From the NCBI GenBank assembly GCA_049889095.1, contig JBLJFK010000001.1: DNA of 64,000 nt. One strand, written 5' to 3'. This stretch comes from Ewingella sp049889095. Its GTDB lineage: Bacteria; Pseudomonadota; Gammaproteobacteria; Enterobacterales; Enterobacteriaceae. The notes below the pieces were generated by a model. The model searched no databases. It saw only the letters and a program-made list of their open reading frames with translations, and was not told the origin of the DNA. Shown piece by piece: positions 53,779 through 63,745 of this stretch. The position numbers and the translations under genes were made by a program. The first letter of the stretch is position 1. Each line of letters begins with the position of its first letter.

Positions 53779-55197
53779 ATGAATCGTTATGAGAATCTGG
53801 CTCACGTATTGAGCAAACGGATTGAGCAAGGGCTCTATCCGGCAGGCGTACGGCTGCCATCAGTGCGCATTCTCAGCAGCGAACACGGCGTCAGTATCAG
53901 CACCGTTCAGCAGGCGTACCGCATACTGGAAGAGAAGCTCCTGGTGGAAGCACGACCGAAATCAGGCTACTTCGTTACGTCGGCCCGTCCGCAGGCGGCA
54001 CTACCCGCTGTCTGTCGCCCGGCACAGCGTCCGGTTGAGATCACACAGTGGGATCAGGTTCTGGAATTGATCACCGTACCTGAGCGCCCGGATTTCGTGC
54101 AGCTTGGGCGTGGTTCGCCGGACGTTACGGCCCCAACCCTGAAACCGCTGAACCGTGCCATGTCTCGCGCTGGCCAGCATCAAAACCTGCTAGCGCTAAA
54201 GTACGACACCATTTACGGCTCGCTGGCGCTGCGCGAACAGATTGCCCGCCTGATGATCGACAGCGGCAGCCATATGGACGCCAGCAACATTATGATCACC
54301 ACAGGCTGTCATGAAGCGCTGTCAATCGCCATTCGTTCAGTGTGCGAAGTGGGCGATATCGTCGCGGTGGATTCCCCGAGCTTCCACGGCGCAATGCAGG
54401 CCCTGAAAGGCTATGGCATGAAGGCGCTGGAGATCCCAACCGATCCGCTCACCGGCATCAGCATAGAAGCACTGGAACTGGCACTGGAACAGTGGCCTAT
54501 CAAGGCCATTCAACTGACGCCCAACTGCAATAATCCGCTGGGCTACAACATGCCGGACGAGCGTAAAAAAGCCTTGCTACGTCTGGCTCAGAGCTACGAC
54601 ATTGCCATCATTGAAGACGATGTTTATGGCGAACTCTCCTACCAATATCCGCGCCCTGCTACTATCACGTCATTCGACGAAGATGGCCGCGTGCTGCTGT
54701 GCAGCTCATTCTCCAAAACGCTGGCACCTGGGCTACGCATTGGCTGGATCGCGCCCGGCCGTTATCACAATCGCGCGCTGCATATGAAGTTTATCAGCAC
54801 CGGCGCGACATCTACTCTGCCGCAAATTGCCCTAACAGACTTCATCAAAGAGGGACACTACCTGCAACACCTGCGGCGTATGCGTAATCAGTATCAACGC
54901 AACCTCAGCACCATCAACTGCTGGGTCAACCAATATTTCCCCTGTGGAGTCCGCGTCAGCCGCCCTCAGGGTGGCTTCATGCTGTGGGTTGAACTGGATG
55001 AGCGCCTTGATGCCCAGCGTCTTAATCGCATGCTTGAGCAGCACAAGGTACAAATTGCTATTGGGTCAATATTTTCTGCATCAGGTAAGTATCGCAATTG
55101 TCTGCGGATCAATTATGCTCAGCCGTTGACCGAAATCTACGAGCAGGCCATTCAAAACATTGGGCAGTGTATTCGTGAAATGATGGCGTCCTTGTAA
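53779..55197 (+). CDS. yjiR: MocR-family regulator (GntR HTH plus aminotransferase-like domain), YjiR-like
   Basis: A 472-residue PLP-dependent transcription regulator. The N-terminal winged helix (about 1-75; YPAGVRLPSVRILSSEHGVS) is followed by a fold type I aminotransferase domain with NCNNPLGY, IEDDVYGELSY and the PLP lysine in SSFSKTLAPGLRIGW. The linker RPVEITQWDQVL matches E. coli YjiR. GGAG precedes the ATG. Likely autoregulated and possibly controlling the divergent yjiS-like gene; the effector is unknown. Confidence 0.92.
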   Translation: MNRYENLAHVLSKRIEQGLYPAGVRLPSVRILSSEHGVSISTVQQAYRILEEKLLVEARPKSGYFVTSARPQAALPAVCRPAQRPVEITQWDQVLELITVPERPDFVQLGRGSPDVTAPTLKPLNRAMSRAGQHQNLLALKYDTIYGSLALREQIARLMIDSGSHMDASNIMITTGCHEALSIAIRSVCEVGDIVAVDSPSFHGAMQALKGYGMKALEIPTDPLTGISIEALELALEQWPIKAIQLTPNCNNPLGYNMPDERKKALLRLAQSYDIAIIEDDVYGELSYQYPRPATITSFDEDGRVLLCSSFSKTLAPGLRIGWIAPGRYHNRALHMKFISTGATSTLPQIALTDFIKEGHYLQHLRRMRNQYQRNLSTINCWVNQYFPCGVRVSRPQGGFMLWVELDERLDAQRLNRMLEQHKVQIAIGSIFSASGKYRNCLRINYAQPLTEIYEQAIQNIGQCIREMMASL

Positions 55198-55230
55198 ACC
55201 TTTATCAGACATTCAGACGCGGAGATTTAC

Positions 55231-56130
55231 GTGCAGATAGAGCCTTTACCACCACTAAACACGCTGGTGGCATTTGAATGTGTTGCACGTCATTGCAGTT
55301 TTTCACGGGCTGCCGATCAACTAAATTTGACTCAAAGCGCTATTAGCCGACAGATTTCGCAGCTGGAAGAGACGCTTGGATGCAAGCTGTTTCAGCGCAA
55401 CCAGCGTAACGTCACTCTGACACCTCGCGGGGAAATCTATGCCGGGCAGGTGCGTAAATGGCTGGGTGACATTTCACAGTCTACTGCTGAAGTCATGGGC
55501 TGGAACGGCCTGCCGCAGGTGACGCTGGCCTGCACCAGCGCCATGAGCAGCCTGTGGCTGTCATCGCGACTATCAGCCCTGCATCAGCTGATGCCTGATT
55601 TGCAGGTCCGCATGAAAATCTCTGACAGCTTTTCTGAGCTGAAATCGTCGGAGTTCGATCTGGCGATGTTCTATTTGCGCTCTCCCCCTGACGGCTATCA
55701 CGCTGAACCGCTGTTTGACGAAGTCTGTTACCCGATGTGCTCCCCGGCCCTGTTTAAACAGTTACCGGCTGATTTCAGCGCCGCGGATCTGTTCAATTAC
55801 ACCTTGCTGATCCAGGACGACCCGCAGCGCGAATGGACCGGCTGGCGTGATTGGTTTGCATCTCAGGGGATCCAGCATATCGCACCGCGTCAGACCTGGC
55901 GGGCCAACAGTTATCCATTTCTGGTGCAATCAGCCGTGCTGGGGGACGGGATTCTGCTTGGCTGGGAGGGGCTGGTGCAAGATTTCATCAACCGAGGACA
56001 ACTGGTCCCCGCCCACCCGGGCAAGCTCGCTGCTGAAGGGAAATGTTTTATGCTGACGCCGCAAGACAGGTATTTGAGACCCGTGATTCGGCAGGTGAGA
56101 GAGTGGCTTTTGAAAAGCCAGCAAACCTAA
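55231..56130 (+). CDS. LysR-family transcriptional regulator (GcvA-like)
   Basis: A 299-residue LysR regulator with an N-terminal winged helix (LNTLVAFECVARHCSFSRAADQLNLTQSAISRQISQLE; GcvA/AmpR-like start) and a C-terminal effector domain from about residue 90. It starts with GTG behind GGAG. It lies 33 bases after the MocR gene and upstream of a transporter cluster it may control, although a small convergent gene intervenes. Confidence 0.92.
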   Translation: MQIEPLPPLNTLVAFECVARHCSFSRAADQLNLTQSAISRQISQLEETLGCKLFQRNQRNVTLTPRGEIYAGQVRKWLGDISQSTAEVMGWNGLPQVTLACTSAMSSLWLSSRLSALHQLMPDLQVRMKISDSFSELKSSEFDLAMFYLRSPPDGYHAEPLFDEVCYPMCSPALFKQLPADFSAADLFNYTLLIQDDPQREWTGWRDWFASQGIQHIAPRQTWRANSYPFLVQSAVLGDGILLGWEGLVQDFINRGQLVPAHPGKLAAEGKCFMLTPQDRYLRPVIRQVREWLLKSQQT

Positions 56131-56138
56131 GATTTAGT

Positions 56139-56176
56139 CTTGGGTGGCAGCCCAAGGTCTTGACATTGAATTTAAA
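56139..56176. repeat. Short hairpin fragment of the dispersed repeat family
   Basis: CTTGGGTGGCAGCCCAAGG forms the mini-hairpin seen in the other units and is followed by a TTGACATTGAATTTAAAA stretch like the end of S1. It lies directly after the lysR stop. Confidence 0.7.
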
Positions 56177-56217
56177 ACAGACATTTGCAATTAAATGCCA
56201 AAATTCTTAGCATTATT

Positions 56218-56493
56218 TCAAATGTTAATTTCCGGAATTTTATTCTTCTCCGAATACCGCCGTTTTCGCGCCGAATTCATCCCAATTAAGGTAAATAAAA
56301 GCCAGCACGACTGGGAAATACAGGAGGCGAGGTTAAAATCATGGCTTAATGAATATAGCCCGAACACACCGCCGATAATATTAAGATATGCGTAACTATT
56401 AGCATCAATCGCTAGTCTGCGCATTTGGACTAACCCATAAGCCAGGAGATAGCAAAACACGCCAATTAAGCCGACTAAGGTATGCAGTTCCAC
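56218..56493 (-). CDS. Small membrane protein, CBU_0592-like family
   Basis: A 91-residue protein with three hydrophobic helices (about 5-22, 33-50, 57-75). The sequence GVFCYLLAYGLVQ, SYAYLNIIGGVFGLYSLSHDFNL and SQSCWLLFTLIGM fits the CBU_0592 family of small permease-like proteins of unknown function. It starts with GTG behind GGGA. It is convergent with lysR. A plus-strand frame across the same bases is its shadow. Confidence 0.75.
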   Translation of the reverse strand: MELHTLVGLIGVFCYLLAYGLVQMRRLAIDANSYAYLNIIGGVFGLYSLSHDFNLASCISQSCWLLFTLIGMNSARKRRYSEKNKIPEINI

Positions 56494-56698
56494 CTGTTAT
56501 TTCCCATTTCAATATTCATCTCTGGGCAAAATATAACTTTCCGGGGTGTTCTGCTGCGCATTTTTCGCATACCCTCATGAGTAATTCTCATGCAAGTTCT
56601 TCGATACGTTTTGATATAAATCATTCAGAGAGAAGACAAATACTGCACCGCTTTCGCCTGCAAACACCAGGTTTTGCCACCACGGAGACGATAACGAT

Positions 56699-58282
56699 AT
56701 GAAAGACAAAAATTCCGCTTTGACGCAATTAATCCAGGATGCAAAACTCAGCCGACGCGGCTTTATTACCAGCGCTACCGCTGTGGGTATTACTGCCGCT
56801 TATGGACTATTACCTTTCTCTGCATTTGCCGCTGAACCGAAAAAAGGTGGCATATTAAAATTGGGAATGTCAGGCGGTAACACCAGTGATACTTTAGATC
56901 CCACATTATTCAGCGACTGGGTGCCCTTAAATCAGGCATATATGCTGATGAATGGCCTGGTAGAGATTGACGAAAATAATAAAGCCACGCCTGAATTATT
57001 TTCCCGTTGGGAAGCCAAACCCGGTGCTTCCGAATGGTTATTCACCTTGCAGGAGGGTGTCACGTTCCACAACGGCAAGAAACTCGACGCCGACGATATT
57101 ATTTACTCCATCAATTTGCATCGTGGCGATAAGTCCAAAAGCGCCATCAAAAGCCAGCTGGCGCCGATCACTGGCCTGGCCAAACAGGGCGATAAGCAAA
57201 TCCTGATCACCCTGGAAAGCGGCAACGCCGACCTGCCGTATCTACTGGCTGACTACCATCTGCTGGTGGTGCCGAATGGCTTTACCGACTGGTCACACCC
57301 AATTGGCACCGGTGGTTTCGTCTTCGACCAGTACCAGCCGGGCGTTCGTTCACTGTTCAAACGCAACCCAAATTACTGGAAGAAAGACCGCGCCTTTGTT
57401 GATGCAGTAGAAGTCATCGTCATCAATGACCCAACTGCCCGCACCAACGCCCTGATTTCTGGGCAGGTTCACGCTATCAACCGGGTAGATTTCAAAACCG
57501 TCGATTTCCTTAAGCGCAGCCCGATGCTCAACATCGTGCGCTCCTCCGGCGGGCAGCACTTTACGTTCCTGATGGATTGCAGCGTCGCGCCGTTCAACAA
57601 TAACGACGTGCGCATGGCGATTAAGCACGGCATCGACCGGCAGAAGATCCTCGACACCGTGCTACGTGGCTACGGCTCACTCGGTAACGATCATCCGATC
57701 CCGAAAACTGACCGCTTCTTCAATCACACCCTCGGGCAGCGCGTTTACGACCCTGACAAGTCTGCTTTCTACCTAAAAAAAGCAGGCATGTCCGCTCTCA
57801 AAGTTGAACTCTCTTCGTCCGATGCCGCTTTTGCCGGTGCCCTGGACGCCGCCGCGCTGTTCCAGGGACAGGCGCAGAAAGGTGGCATTCAGGTCAGTAT
57901 CAAACGCCAGCCTGCCGACAGCTACTGGGACGACGTTTGGATGAAAGCCCCGTTCAGCATGGGCTACTGGGGCGGACGCCCGACGGCGGACCAGATGTTC
58001 TCCACCGCCTACCAGTCCACCGCCAAATGGAACGACACGCACTGGAAAGACGAAAAATTCGACGCCATGTTGATTCAGGCACGTTCCCTGCTGGATGAAA
58101 GCCAGCGTGCAGAAATCTACGGCGAACTGCAAAGTAGGGTGCGGGATAACGGCGGTGCCATGATCCCTCTGTTCGGTGACTATCTCGATGCCGCGAATAA
58201 AAAAGTCGGCGGCATCAAACCGCATCCAATGTTCAACTTCATGGGTGGTCGTCTGGCCGAGCGCGTATGGCTGGAGGCATGA
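56699..58282 (+). CDS. Tat-exported ABC transporter solute-binding protein (peptide/nickel family 5)
   Basis: A 527-residue periplasmic binding protein of family 5 (DppA/OppA type). The signal has the twin-arginine motif LSRRGFIT (R19-R20) and ends near AFA (residue 45), so export through Tat is expected. Mature-domain landmarks are GNTSDTLDPTLFSDW, EWLFTLQEGVTFHNGKKLDADDI and NDVRMAIKHGIDRQKI. The following genes supply permeases, ATPase and a hydrolase in one tightly spaced operon. The substrate is unknown; a dipeptide or acylated small molecule is plausible. Confidence 0.92.
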   Translation: MKDKNSALTQLIQDAKLSRRGFITSATAVGITAAYGLLPFSAFAAEPKKGGILKLGMSGGNTSDTLDPTLFSDWVPLNQAYMLMNGLVEIDENNKATPELFSRWEAKPGASEWLFTLQEGVTFHNGKKLDADDIIYSINLHRGDKSKSAIKSQLAPITGLAKQGDKQILITLESGNADLPYLLADYHLLVVPNGFTDWSHPIGTGGFVFDQYQPGVRSLFKRNPNYWKKDRAFVDAVEVIVINDPTARTNALISGQVHAINRVDFKTVDFLKRSPMLNIVRSSGGQHFTFLMDCSVAPFNNNDVRMAIKHGIDRQKILDTVLRGYGSLGNDHPIPKTDRFFNHTLGQRVYDPDKSAFYLKKAGMSALKVELSSSDAAFAGALDAAALFQGQAQKGGIQVSIKRQPADSYWDDVWMKAPFSMGYWGGRPTADQMFSTAYQSTAKWNDTHWKDEKFDAMLIQARSLLDESQRAEIYGELQSRVRDNGGAMIPLFGDYLDAANKKVGGIKPHPMFNFMGGRLAERVWLEA

Positions 58283-59229
58283 TGAAGAAGCGGGTTTTAC
58301 AACGCGTACTGCTCGGTCTGGGTACGCTTTGGCTGGTGTCGCTGCTGATTTTTATCGGCACCGAAATGCTGCCAGGGGACGTGGCCACCGCGATCCTCGG
58401 CCAAAGTGCCACACCGGAAACGGTCGCTGCACTGCGTCTGCAACTGGGACTCGATGAACCCGCTGTCATGCGTTATCTCCACTGGCTGGCAGGCATTCTG
58501 CATGGCGATCTGGGCAACTCGCTGGCTAACGGCAGGCCGATTAGTAACGAGCTGCTGCCGCGTCTCGGCAATACGCTGTTTCTGGCTGGCTATGCTGCCA
58601 TCATCGCGATTCCGCTGGCGGTGGGTCTGGGCATTGCCTCGGCCATCTGGCGCGGCTCGATCTTTGACCGACTGGCCAATACGTTGACGCTCATCAGTAT
58701 TTCGGTACCGGAATTCTTCGTCGGTTACGTCCTGGTGATTGCTTTTGCCATCCGGCTGGCGTGGTTCCCGAGTCTCGCGATGGTCGACCCCAGCAGCTCA
58801 TTCAGTGAACGGTTGTATGTGTGTACATTGCCGATGCTGACCCTGACACTGGTGGTTCTCGCACATATGTTACGCATGACCCGTGCCTCGGTGACCGCCG
58901 TGATGTCCAGCCCTTACATCGAAAGCGCTGTGCTCAAAGGCGTATCCCGCTGGCGGATTGTCGTATCCCACGCGCTGCCCAATGCCCTTGCTCCAATTAT
59001 CAATGTCGTCGCCTTTAATCTAGCGTATCTGGTGGTCGGGGTAATTCTGGTGGAAGTGGTGTTTGTCTATCCGGGCATCGGTCAATACATGGTGGATGCG
59101 GTAACCAAACGTGACCTGCCCGTTGTGCAGGCCTGCGGCCTGCTGTTCGGCGGCACTTACATTTTCCTCAATACCACCGCCGATTTACTGGCTATTTGGT
59201 GTAACCCACGTTTACGCCACGCGCGCTAG
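58282..59229 (+). CDS. ABC transporter permease, DppB type
   Basis: A membrane permease of about 315 residues with six TM helices: N-terminal LLGLGTLWLVSLLIFIGTEMLPGD, then the helical core and EAA-type loop (SAVLKGVSRWRIVVSHALPNALAPI). An ATG one codon upstream (58279) is also open; the ATG at 58282 shares one base with the binding-protein stop and is better spaced from GGAGG. It pairs with the DppC-type permease 12 bases downstream. Confidence 0.92.
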   Translation: MKKRVLQRVLLGLGTLWLVSLLIFIGTEMLPGDVATAILGQSATPETVAALRLQLGLDEPAVMRYLHWLAGILHGDLGNSLANGRPISNELLPRLGNTLFLAGYAAIIAIPLAVGLGIASAIWRGSIFDRLANTLTLISISVPEFFVGYVLVIAFAIRLAWFPSLAMVDPSSSFSERLYVCTLPMLTLTLVVLAHMLRMTRASVTAVMSSPYIESAVLKGVSRWRIVVSHALPNALAPIINVVAFNLAYLVVGVILVEVVFVYPGIGQYMVDAVTKRDLPVVQACGLLFGGTYIFLNTTADLLAIWCNPRLRHAR

Positions 59230-59241
59230 AGGCCGGACATT

Positions 59242-60069
59242 ATGAAACGATCATTTATCAATATCCCGCTCTCCGCCTGGATTGGCATCATCATTATTGC
59301 CATCAATCTGCTGGCTGCAATATTCGCTCCGTGGCTGGCGCCACACAGTGAAACCGAACAGGTCGGCGACATCTGGCTGCTGCCGTCGGCGGCCACGCCG
59401 TTCGGCACCGACAGTCTGGGCCGCGATATGCTCTCACGTATCCTGTTTGGTGCCCGCACCACTATCGCTATTGCACTGACCATCACCTTCACTTCGTTTG
59501 TCATCGGTATCATCAGCGGATTTGCAGCGGCGATTTATGGCAAATGGGTAGACGTGATATTGACTCGCATTGTTGATACCGTGATGTCAATTCCCGTGCT
59601 AATTTTCGCCCTGATGGTGCTTTCTGTTATGGGCACATCAATTCCGGTACTGGTACTCACCATCGCCCTGCTCGACTCAACCCGCGTATTTCGTCTGGCC
59701 CGTCTGGTGGCGCAGGCCATTGTCTGCCAGGAGTATGTCGAAGCGGCCCGCCTGCGTGGCGAAGGGCTGCTTTGGGTGCTGAGAAAAGAAATATTACCTA
59801 ACGCCATACCGCCGCTGCTGGCCGAATTTGGTATGCGTTTTTGCTTCACCTTCCTGTTTATTGCCGGTCTGAGCTTCTTAGGATTGGGCATTCAGCCACC
59901 GTATGCGGACTGGGGCAGTATGGTGCGCGACAACGCACAGGCGATTAACTTTGGTCAGTTTGCACCGCTCTACCCGGCAGCGGCGATTGCCGTGCTAACC
60001 ATCGGCGTCAATCTGGTGGTTGACTGGCTTCTGGCCCGCAACAACCTGCCACACGGGGAAGAAGCATGA
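59242..60069 (+). CDS. ABC transporter permease, DppC type
   Basis: A 275-residue second permease with the DppC-family N-terminal TM, the periplasmic HPFGTDSLGRD-like segment (TPFGTDSLGRDMLSRILFGART), and the EAA loop (YVEAARLRGEGLLWVLRKEILPNAIPPL). It ends with a 4-base overlap into the ATPase gene. Confidence 0.93.
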   Translation: MKRSFINIPLSAWIGIIIIAINLLAAIFAPWLAPHSETEQVGDIWLLPSAATPFGTDSLGRDMLSRILFGARTTIAIALTITFTSFVIGIISGFAAAIYGKWVDVILTRIVDTVMSIPVLIFALMVLSVMGTSIPVLVLTIALLDSTRVFRLARLVAQAIVCQEYVEAARLRGEGLLWVLRKEILPNAIPPLLAEFGMRFCFTFLFIAGLSFLGLGIQPPYADWGSMVRDNAQAINFGQFAPLYPAAAIAVLTIGVNLVVDWLLARNNLPHGEEA

Positions 60070-61721
60070 GCCAATTAAACAAAGCGCTGATCCTTGAAAT
60101 GCGCGAGCTACGGGTGGAAACCCTCGACGGCTCTCCCTTGGTGCAGAATATCTCTTTGCAACTGGCGCGGGGCGAAGTGCTCGGGCTTATCGGCGAATCC
60201 GGCGCAGGGAAATCCACCATCGGGCTTGCAGCGCTTGGCTATGCGCGGCAGGGTTGCCGGATTGCCGGTGGGGAAGTGATCCTCGACGGCACTGACATCG
60301 TACCGCAACCTGCGCGGGTGAAACGTGAATGGCGCGGACGTCGCGTGGCCTATGTTGCGCAAAGCGCTGCCGCCGCCTTCAATCCGGCGCTAACTATCGA
60401 AAAGCAAGTATGTGAAGGCCCGCTCTCCCACGGCCTGATGAACAAGCAAGAGAGCCGTCAGTGGGCGATTCAACTGTTTCGCTCACTGGATTTACCCGAT
60501 CCGGAGAACATCGGTAAACGCTATCCGCATCAGCTTTCAGGCGGCCAGCTACAGCGAGCGATGGCCGCCATGGCAATGTCCTGTAAACCGGACCTGTTGG
60601 TAATGGATGAACCGACCACCGCACTGGACGTTACCACCCAAATTGAAGTGCTGGTGATGCTGCGAAAACTGGTGCGCGAGTTCAATACCGCCGCACTGTA
60701 TATCACGCATGATCTGGCCGTCGTTGCACAGTTGGCCGACCGCATTATGGTGTTACGTAACGGTAAAGAGGTCGAAACCGGCACCACTGACAATATTCTT
60801 AATCACCCGCAACATGCGTATACCCGCAGACTGGTCGCCGAGCGTGAACACGCGACGGCACCGGTCACCGCGGCGCAGCCCAAAGGCAGTACCGCCCTGT
60901 TGACCATCAATAATCTGAGCACCGGCTACAATCGCAAGACAGTGGTCAGTGACATCAATCTGACACTGCCACGCGGTAAAACTCTGGCGATTATCGGTGA
61001 GTCTGGCAGTGGAAAAAGTACGCTGGCACGTGCACTGGTGGGGTTACTGCCCGATACTGAAGGCACGATGGAGTTCGACGGCGTCATCCTTTCGCCTCTC
61101 TACCAGCAGCGCCAGAAAGAGACGCTGCGGCGGATCCAGATGATTTATCAGTTGCCTGACGTAGCGCTCAACCCACGTCAGACCATTCTGGAGCTTATCG
61201 GCCGCCCGGTGGCCTTCTACTTCGGCCTAAATAAGTATCAGGTGCGCGCCCGGGTTGAAGAGTTGCTGAAACTGACCGAGCTGCCGCTCAAGCTGATTGA
61301 CCGCTATCCCGGTGAACTTTCCGGCGGCCAGAAGCAGCGAATTTGTATCGCACGCGCACTGGCGGCTCAGCCTGAATTGATCATCTGTGATGAAGCAACA
61401 TCGGCTCTTGATCCGTTAGTGGCAGAAGAAGTGCTGAGCTTACTGCGCGGTTTACAAGAGAAGCTTGGCCTTTCCTACCTGTTTATCACGCACGACCTTG
61501 GGACAGTAAAACGCATCGCGCACCAGGTCGCAGTGATGTATCAGGGACAGATTGTCGCCAGCGGTGATACCCGCGCAGTCTTCAGCCCGCCGATGCACAG
61601 TTACACTGAAACCCTGCTGACCTCGGTACCTGAAATGCGCACCGACTGGCTCGACGAAGTTCTGGCACTGCGCTCACCCTCTTCGTCCTCCGAAAAGTCT
61701 TCACTTACAGGTGCATTATGA
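60066..61721 (+). CDS. Fused double ABC ATPase (DppD-DppF type)
   Basis: A 551-residue protein with two complete nucleotide-binding domains in one chain. The first has Walker A GESGAGKST (about residue 43), signature LSGGQLQR and Walker B LLVMDEPTTALD. The second has GESGSGKST (about 318), LSGGQKQR and LIICDEATSALD. It powers the two permeases upstream. Fused ATPases of this type are known (GsiA, YejF). It overlaps both neighbours by 4 bases. Confidence 0.95.
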   Translation: MSQLNKALILEMRELRVETLDGSPLVQNISLQLARGEVLGLIGESGAGKSTIGLAALGYARQGCRIAGGEVILDGTDIVPQPARVKREWRGRRVAYVAQSAAAAFNPALTIEKQVCEGPLSHGLMNKQESRQWAIQLFRSLDLPDPENIGKRYPHQLSGGQLQRAMAAMAMSCKPDLLVMDEPTTALDVTTQIEVLVMLRKLVREFNTAALYITHDLAVVAQLADRIMVLRNGKEVETGTTDNILNHPQHAYTRRLVAEREHATAPVTAAQPKGSTALLTINNLSTGYNRKTVVSDINLTLPRGKTLAIIGESGSGKSTLARALVGLLPDTEGTMEFDGVILSPLYQQRQKETLRRIQMIYQLPDVALNPRQTILELIGRPVAFYFGLNKYQVRARVEELLKLTELPLKLIDRYPGELSGGQKQRICIARALAAQPELIICDEATSALDPLVAEEVLSLLRGLQEKLGLSYLFITHDLGTVKRIAHQVAVMYQGQIVASGDTRAVFSPPMHSYTETLLTSVPEMRTDWLDEVLALRSPSSSSEKSSLTGAL

Positions 61722-63745
61722 GTACTAAACGCATCATTACTGAGTTCCCGCACGCGGTCACCACGATCGAGCATCTATGGATCAAACTGAATGACGGCAC
61801 GCGCCTTGCCGCCCGTTTATGGCTGCCAGATTCCGCCGATGATACCCCAGTTCCGGCCATCCTCGAGTACATCCCTTACCGAAAACGCGACGGCACTCGC
61901 ACCCGCGATGAACCGATGCACGGCTATTTTGCAGGTAACGGGTACGCGGTTATTCGCGTAGATATGCGCGGTAGCGGTGAGTCCGATGGTTTGCTGGCCG
62001 ATGAGTACCTGTTGCAAGAGCAGAAAGATGCGCTGGAAGTGATCACGTGGATAACGGAGCAAAACTGGTGCAGCGGTAACGTCGGTATGATGGGTAAATC
62101 CTGGGGTGGTTTTAACTCGCTGCAGGTAGCGGCCCATCGCCCTGCGGCTCTTAAGGCGATTATTACCGTCTGCTCCACTGATGACCGCTACGCCGATGAC
62201 ATTCACTACAAAGGTGGCTGCCTGCTCAACGATAATCTGTGGTGGGGAGGCATCATGCTGGCCTACCAGAGCCGCCCGGCCGATCCGGCCCTGGTGGGTG
62301 ATGGCTGGTATAACGAATGGCTGCACCGTCTGGAGAACATGCCGTTCTTCCCGGCGCTGTGGATGGAACACCCGCTACGTGATCGCTACTGGCAACACGG
62401 TTCCGTATGCGAAGACTGGTCGGCGATCCAATGTCCGGTCATGGCAATAGGTGGCTGGGCCGATGCTTACAGCAACGCTGTTTTTCGTCTGATGGACAGC
62501 CTGAAGGTTCCGCGCCGCGCCATTATCGGCCCGTGGGCGCACGTGTACCCGCAGGACGGCACGCCGGAGCCGGCGATCGGTTTCTTACAGGAGGCGGTGC
62601 GGTGGTGGGATCACTGGTTGAAAGGTGAAGACAACGATGCGATGGATGGCCCGATGATTCAGGCCTGGCAACAAGATAGTCAGCCGCCGTCAGCGCAGCG
62701 CCCGGTAAGCAAAGGCCGGTGGGTAGGTTTTGATCGCGGTACTGCCAGTAATGTTAGCCACAGCCCTCGCTGGCTGTCCCGTGGTCAACTCAATACGCAG
62801 CCGTACACGGATGCCGGTATCATCTCTCTGTGTTCTCCACAGAATCATGGCCTGATGTCAGGGGAATGGATGGGCGCGGGCGTGCTGGGTGAAACACCGC
62901 CGGATCAGCGAGTTGACGACGGTAACGCCGAGATCTTCGACGGTGAGCCGCTGGCTGAACCGTTATCGATATTTGGTTTCCCGGAGTTCACCGTAGAGCT
63001 GAGCAGCGATAAACCGGCGGCCATGCTGTATGTACGCCTCTCGGACGTTTCGCCGGAGGGTGCGGTCAACCGTGTAACCCACGGCTGGCTCAACCTGACG
63101 CATCTGCAAGGCCATCATAAATCTGTACCGCTGGTACCGGGTGCGAAAGTGCGCGTACCGGTGCAGCTCGATGGTATCTCCCACCGCTTTGAAGCCGGTC
63201 ATCGCTTGCGTATTTCACTGGCTACCACTTATTGGCCGATGGTTTGGCCGATGGCCGAAGCAGCCACGCTGACCGTTGATCTGCACAGCGCCCAACTTTT
63301 ACTGCCAGTTTGTGAACAGCCGCTGCTGATTGATGGCCCGAACAAACAGCCAGAAAGCGCCGCACCAACGCCGCAAACCTTGCTGACTCAGGGCCGGGTT
63401 GACCGCTCAGTCAGTTATGATTTTCTGACGGACATCTGGGCCTGTGTGACCAACGGCGAAGGCGGCGTGTTTGGCGAAGGCGTGTACCGCTTCGACGATA
63501 TTGATACCACGGTGGATCACAACCTACGCCGCGAACTGAGCATCAACAACGCAGACCCACTTTCAGCCCGCTATTTACTCACGCAGACCATGAAAATAAG
63601 CTGCCCCGGCTGGCAGGTTGAAGCCGAGATCACACTGGATATGCACAGTGATCTGACACATTTCATCGTCAGCGGTGACATGGTGGTCAGTCTCAATGGT
63701 GAGGAGGAATTTACGAAGTATTGGCATGAACGGATTGCACGTTAA
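61718..63745 (+). CDS. CocE/NonD-family hydrolase (X-Pro dipeptidyl-peptidase S15 type)
   Basis: A 675-residue alpha/beta hydrolase. Nucleophile S128 lies in GKSWGGFNS; the probable Asp is in GGWADAYS and the His in GPWAHVYP. A C-terminal jelly-roll domain (about 390-560) follows, as in cocaine esterase and S15 peptidases. No signal peptide, so it acts in the cytoplasm on what the transporter imports, probably cleaving an ester or amide. It overlaps the ATPase gene by 4 bases. Its stop overlaps that of the convergent regulator. Confidence 0.88.
   Translation: MSTKRIITEFPHAVTTIEHLWIKLNDGTRLAARLWLPDSADDTPVPAILEYIPYRKRDGTRTRDEPMHGYFAGNGYAVIRVDMRGSGESDGLLADEYLLQEQKDALEVITWITEQNWCSGNVGMMGKSWGGFNSLQVAAHRPAALKAIITVCSTDDRYADDIHYKGGCLLNDNLWWGGIMLAYQSRPADPALVGDGWYNEWLHRLENMPFFPALWMEHPLRDRYWQHGSVCEDWSAIQCPVMAIGGWADAYSNAVFRLMDSLKVPRRAIIGPWAHVYPQDGTPEPAIGFLQEAVRWWDHWLKGEDNDAMDGPMIQAWQQDSQPPSAQRPVSKGRWVGFDRGTASNVSHSPRWLSRGQLNTQPYTDAGIISLCSPQNHGLMSGEWMGAGVLGETPPDQRVDDGNAEIFDGEPLAEPLSIFGFPEFTVELSSDKPAAMLYVRLSDVSPEGAVNRVTHGWLNLTHLQGHHKSVPLVPGAKVRVPVQLDGISHRFEAGHRLRISLATTYWPMVWPMAEAATLTVDLHSAQLLLPVCEQPLLIDGPNKQPESAAPTPQTLLTQGRVDRSVSYDFLTDIWACVTNGEGGVFGEGVYRFDDIDTTVDHNLRRELSINNADPLSARYLLTQTMKISCPGWQVEAEITLDMHSDLTHFIVSGDMVVSLNGEEEFTKYWHERIAR

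Noticed and set aside
56195..56395. A 66-codon plus-strand frame
   Set aside because: It is the shadow of the minus-strand small membrane protein, which has family motifs and a plausible start.
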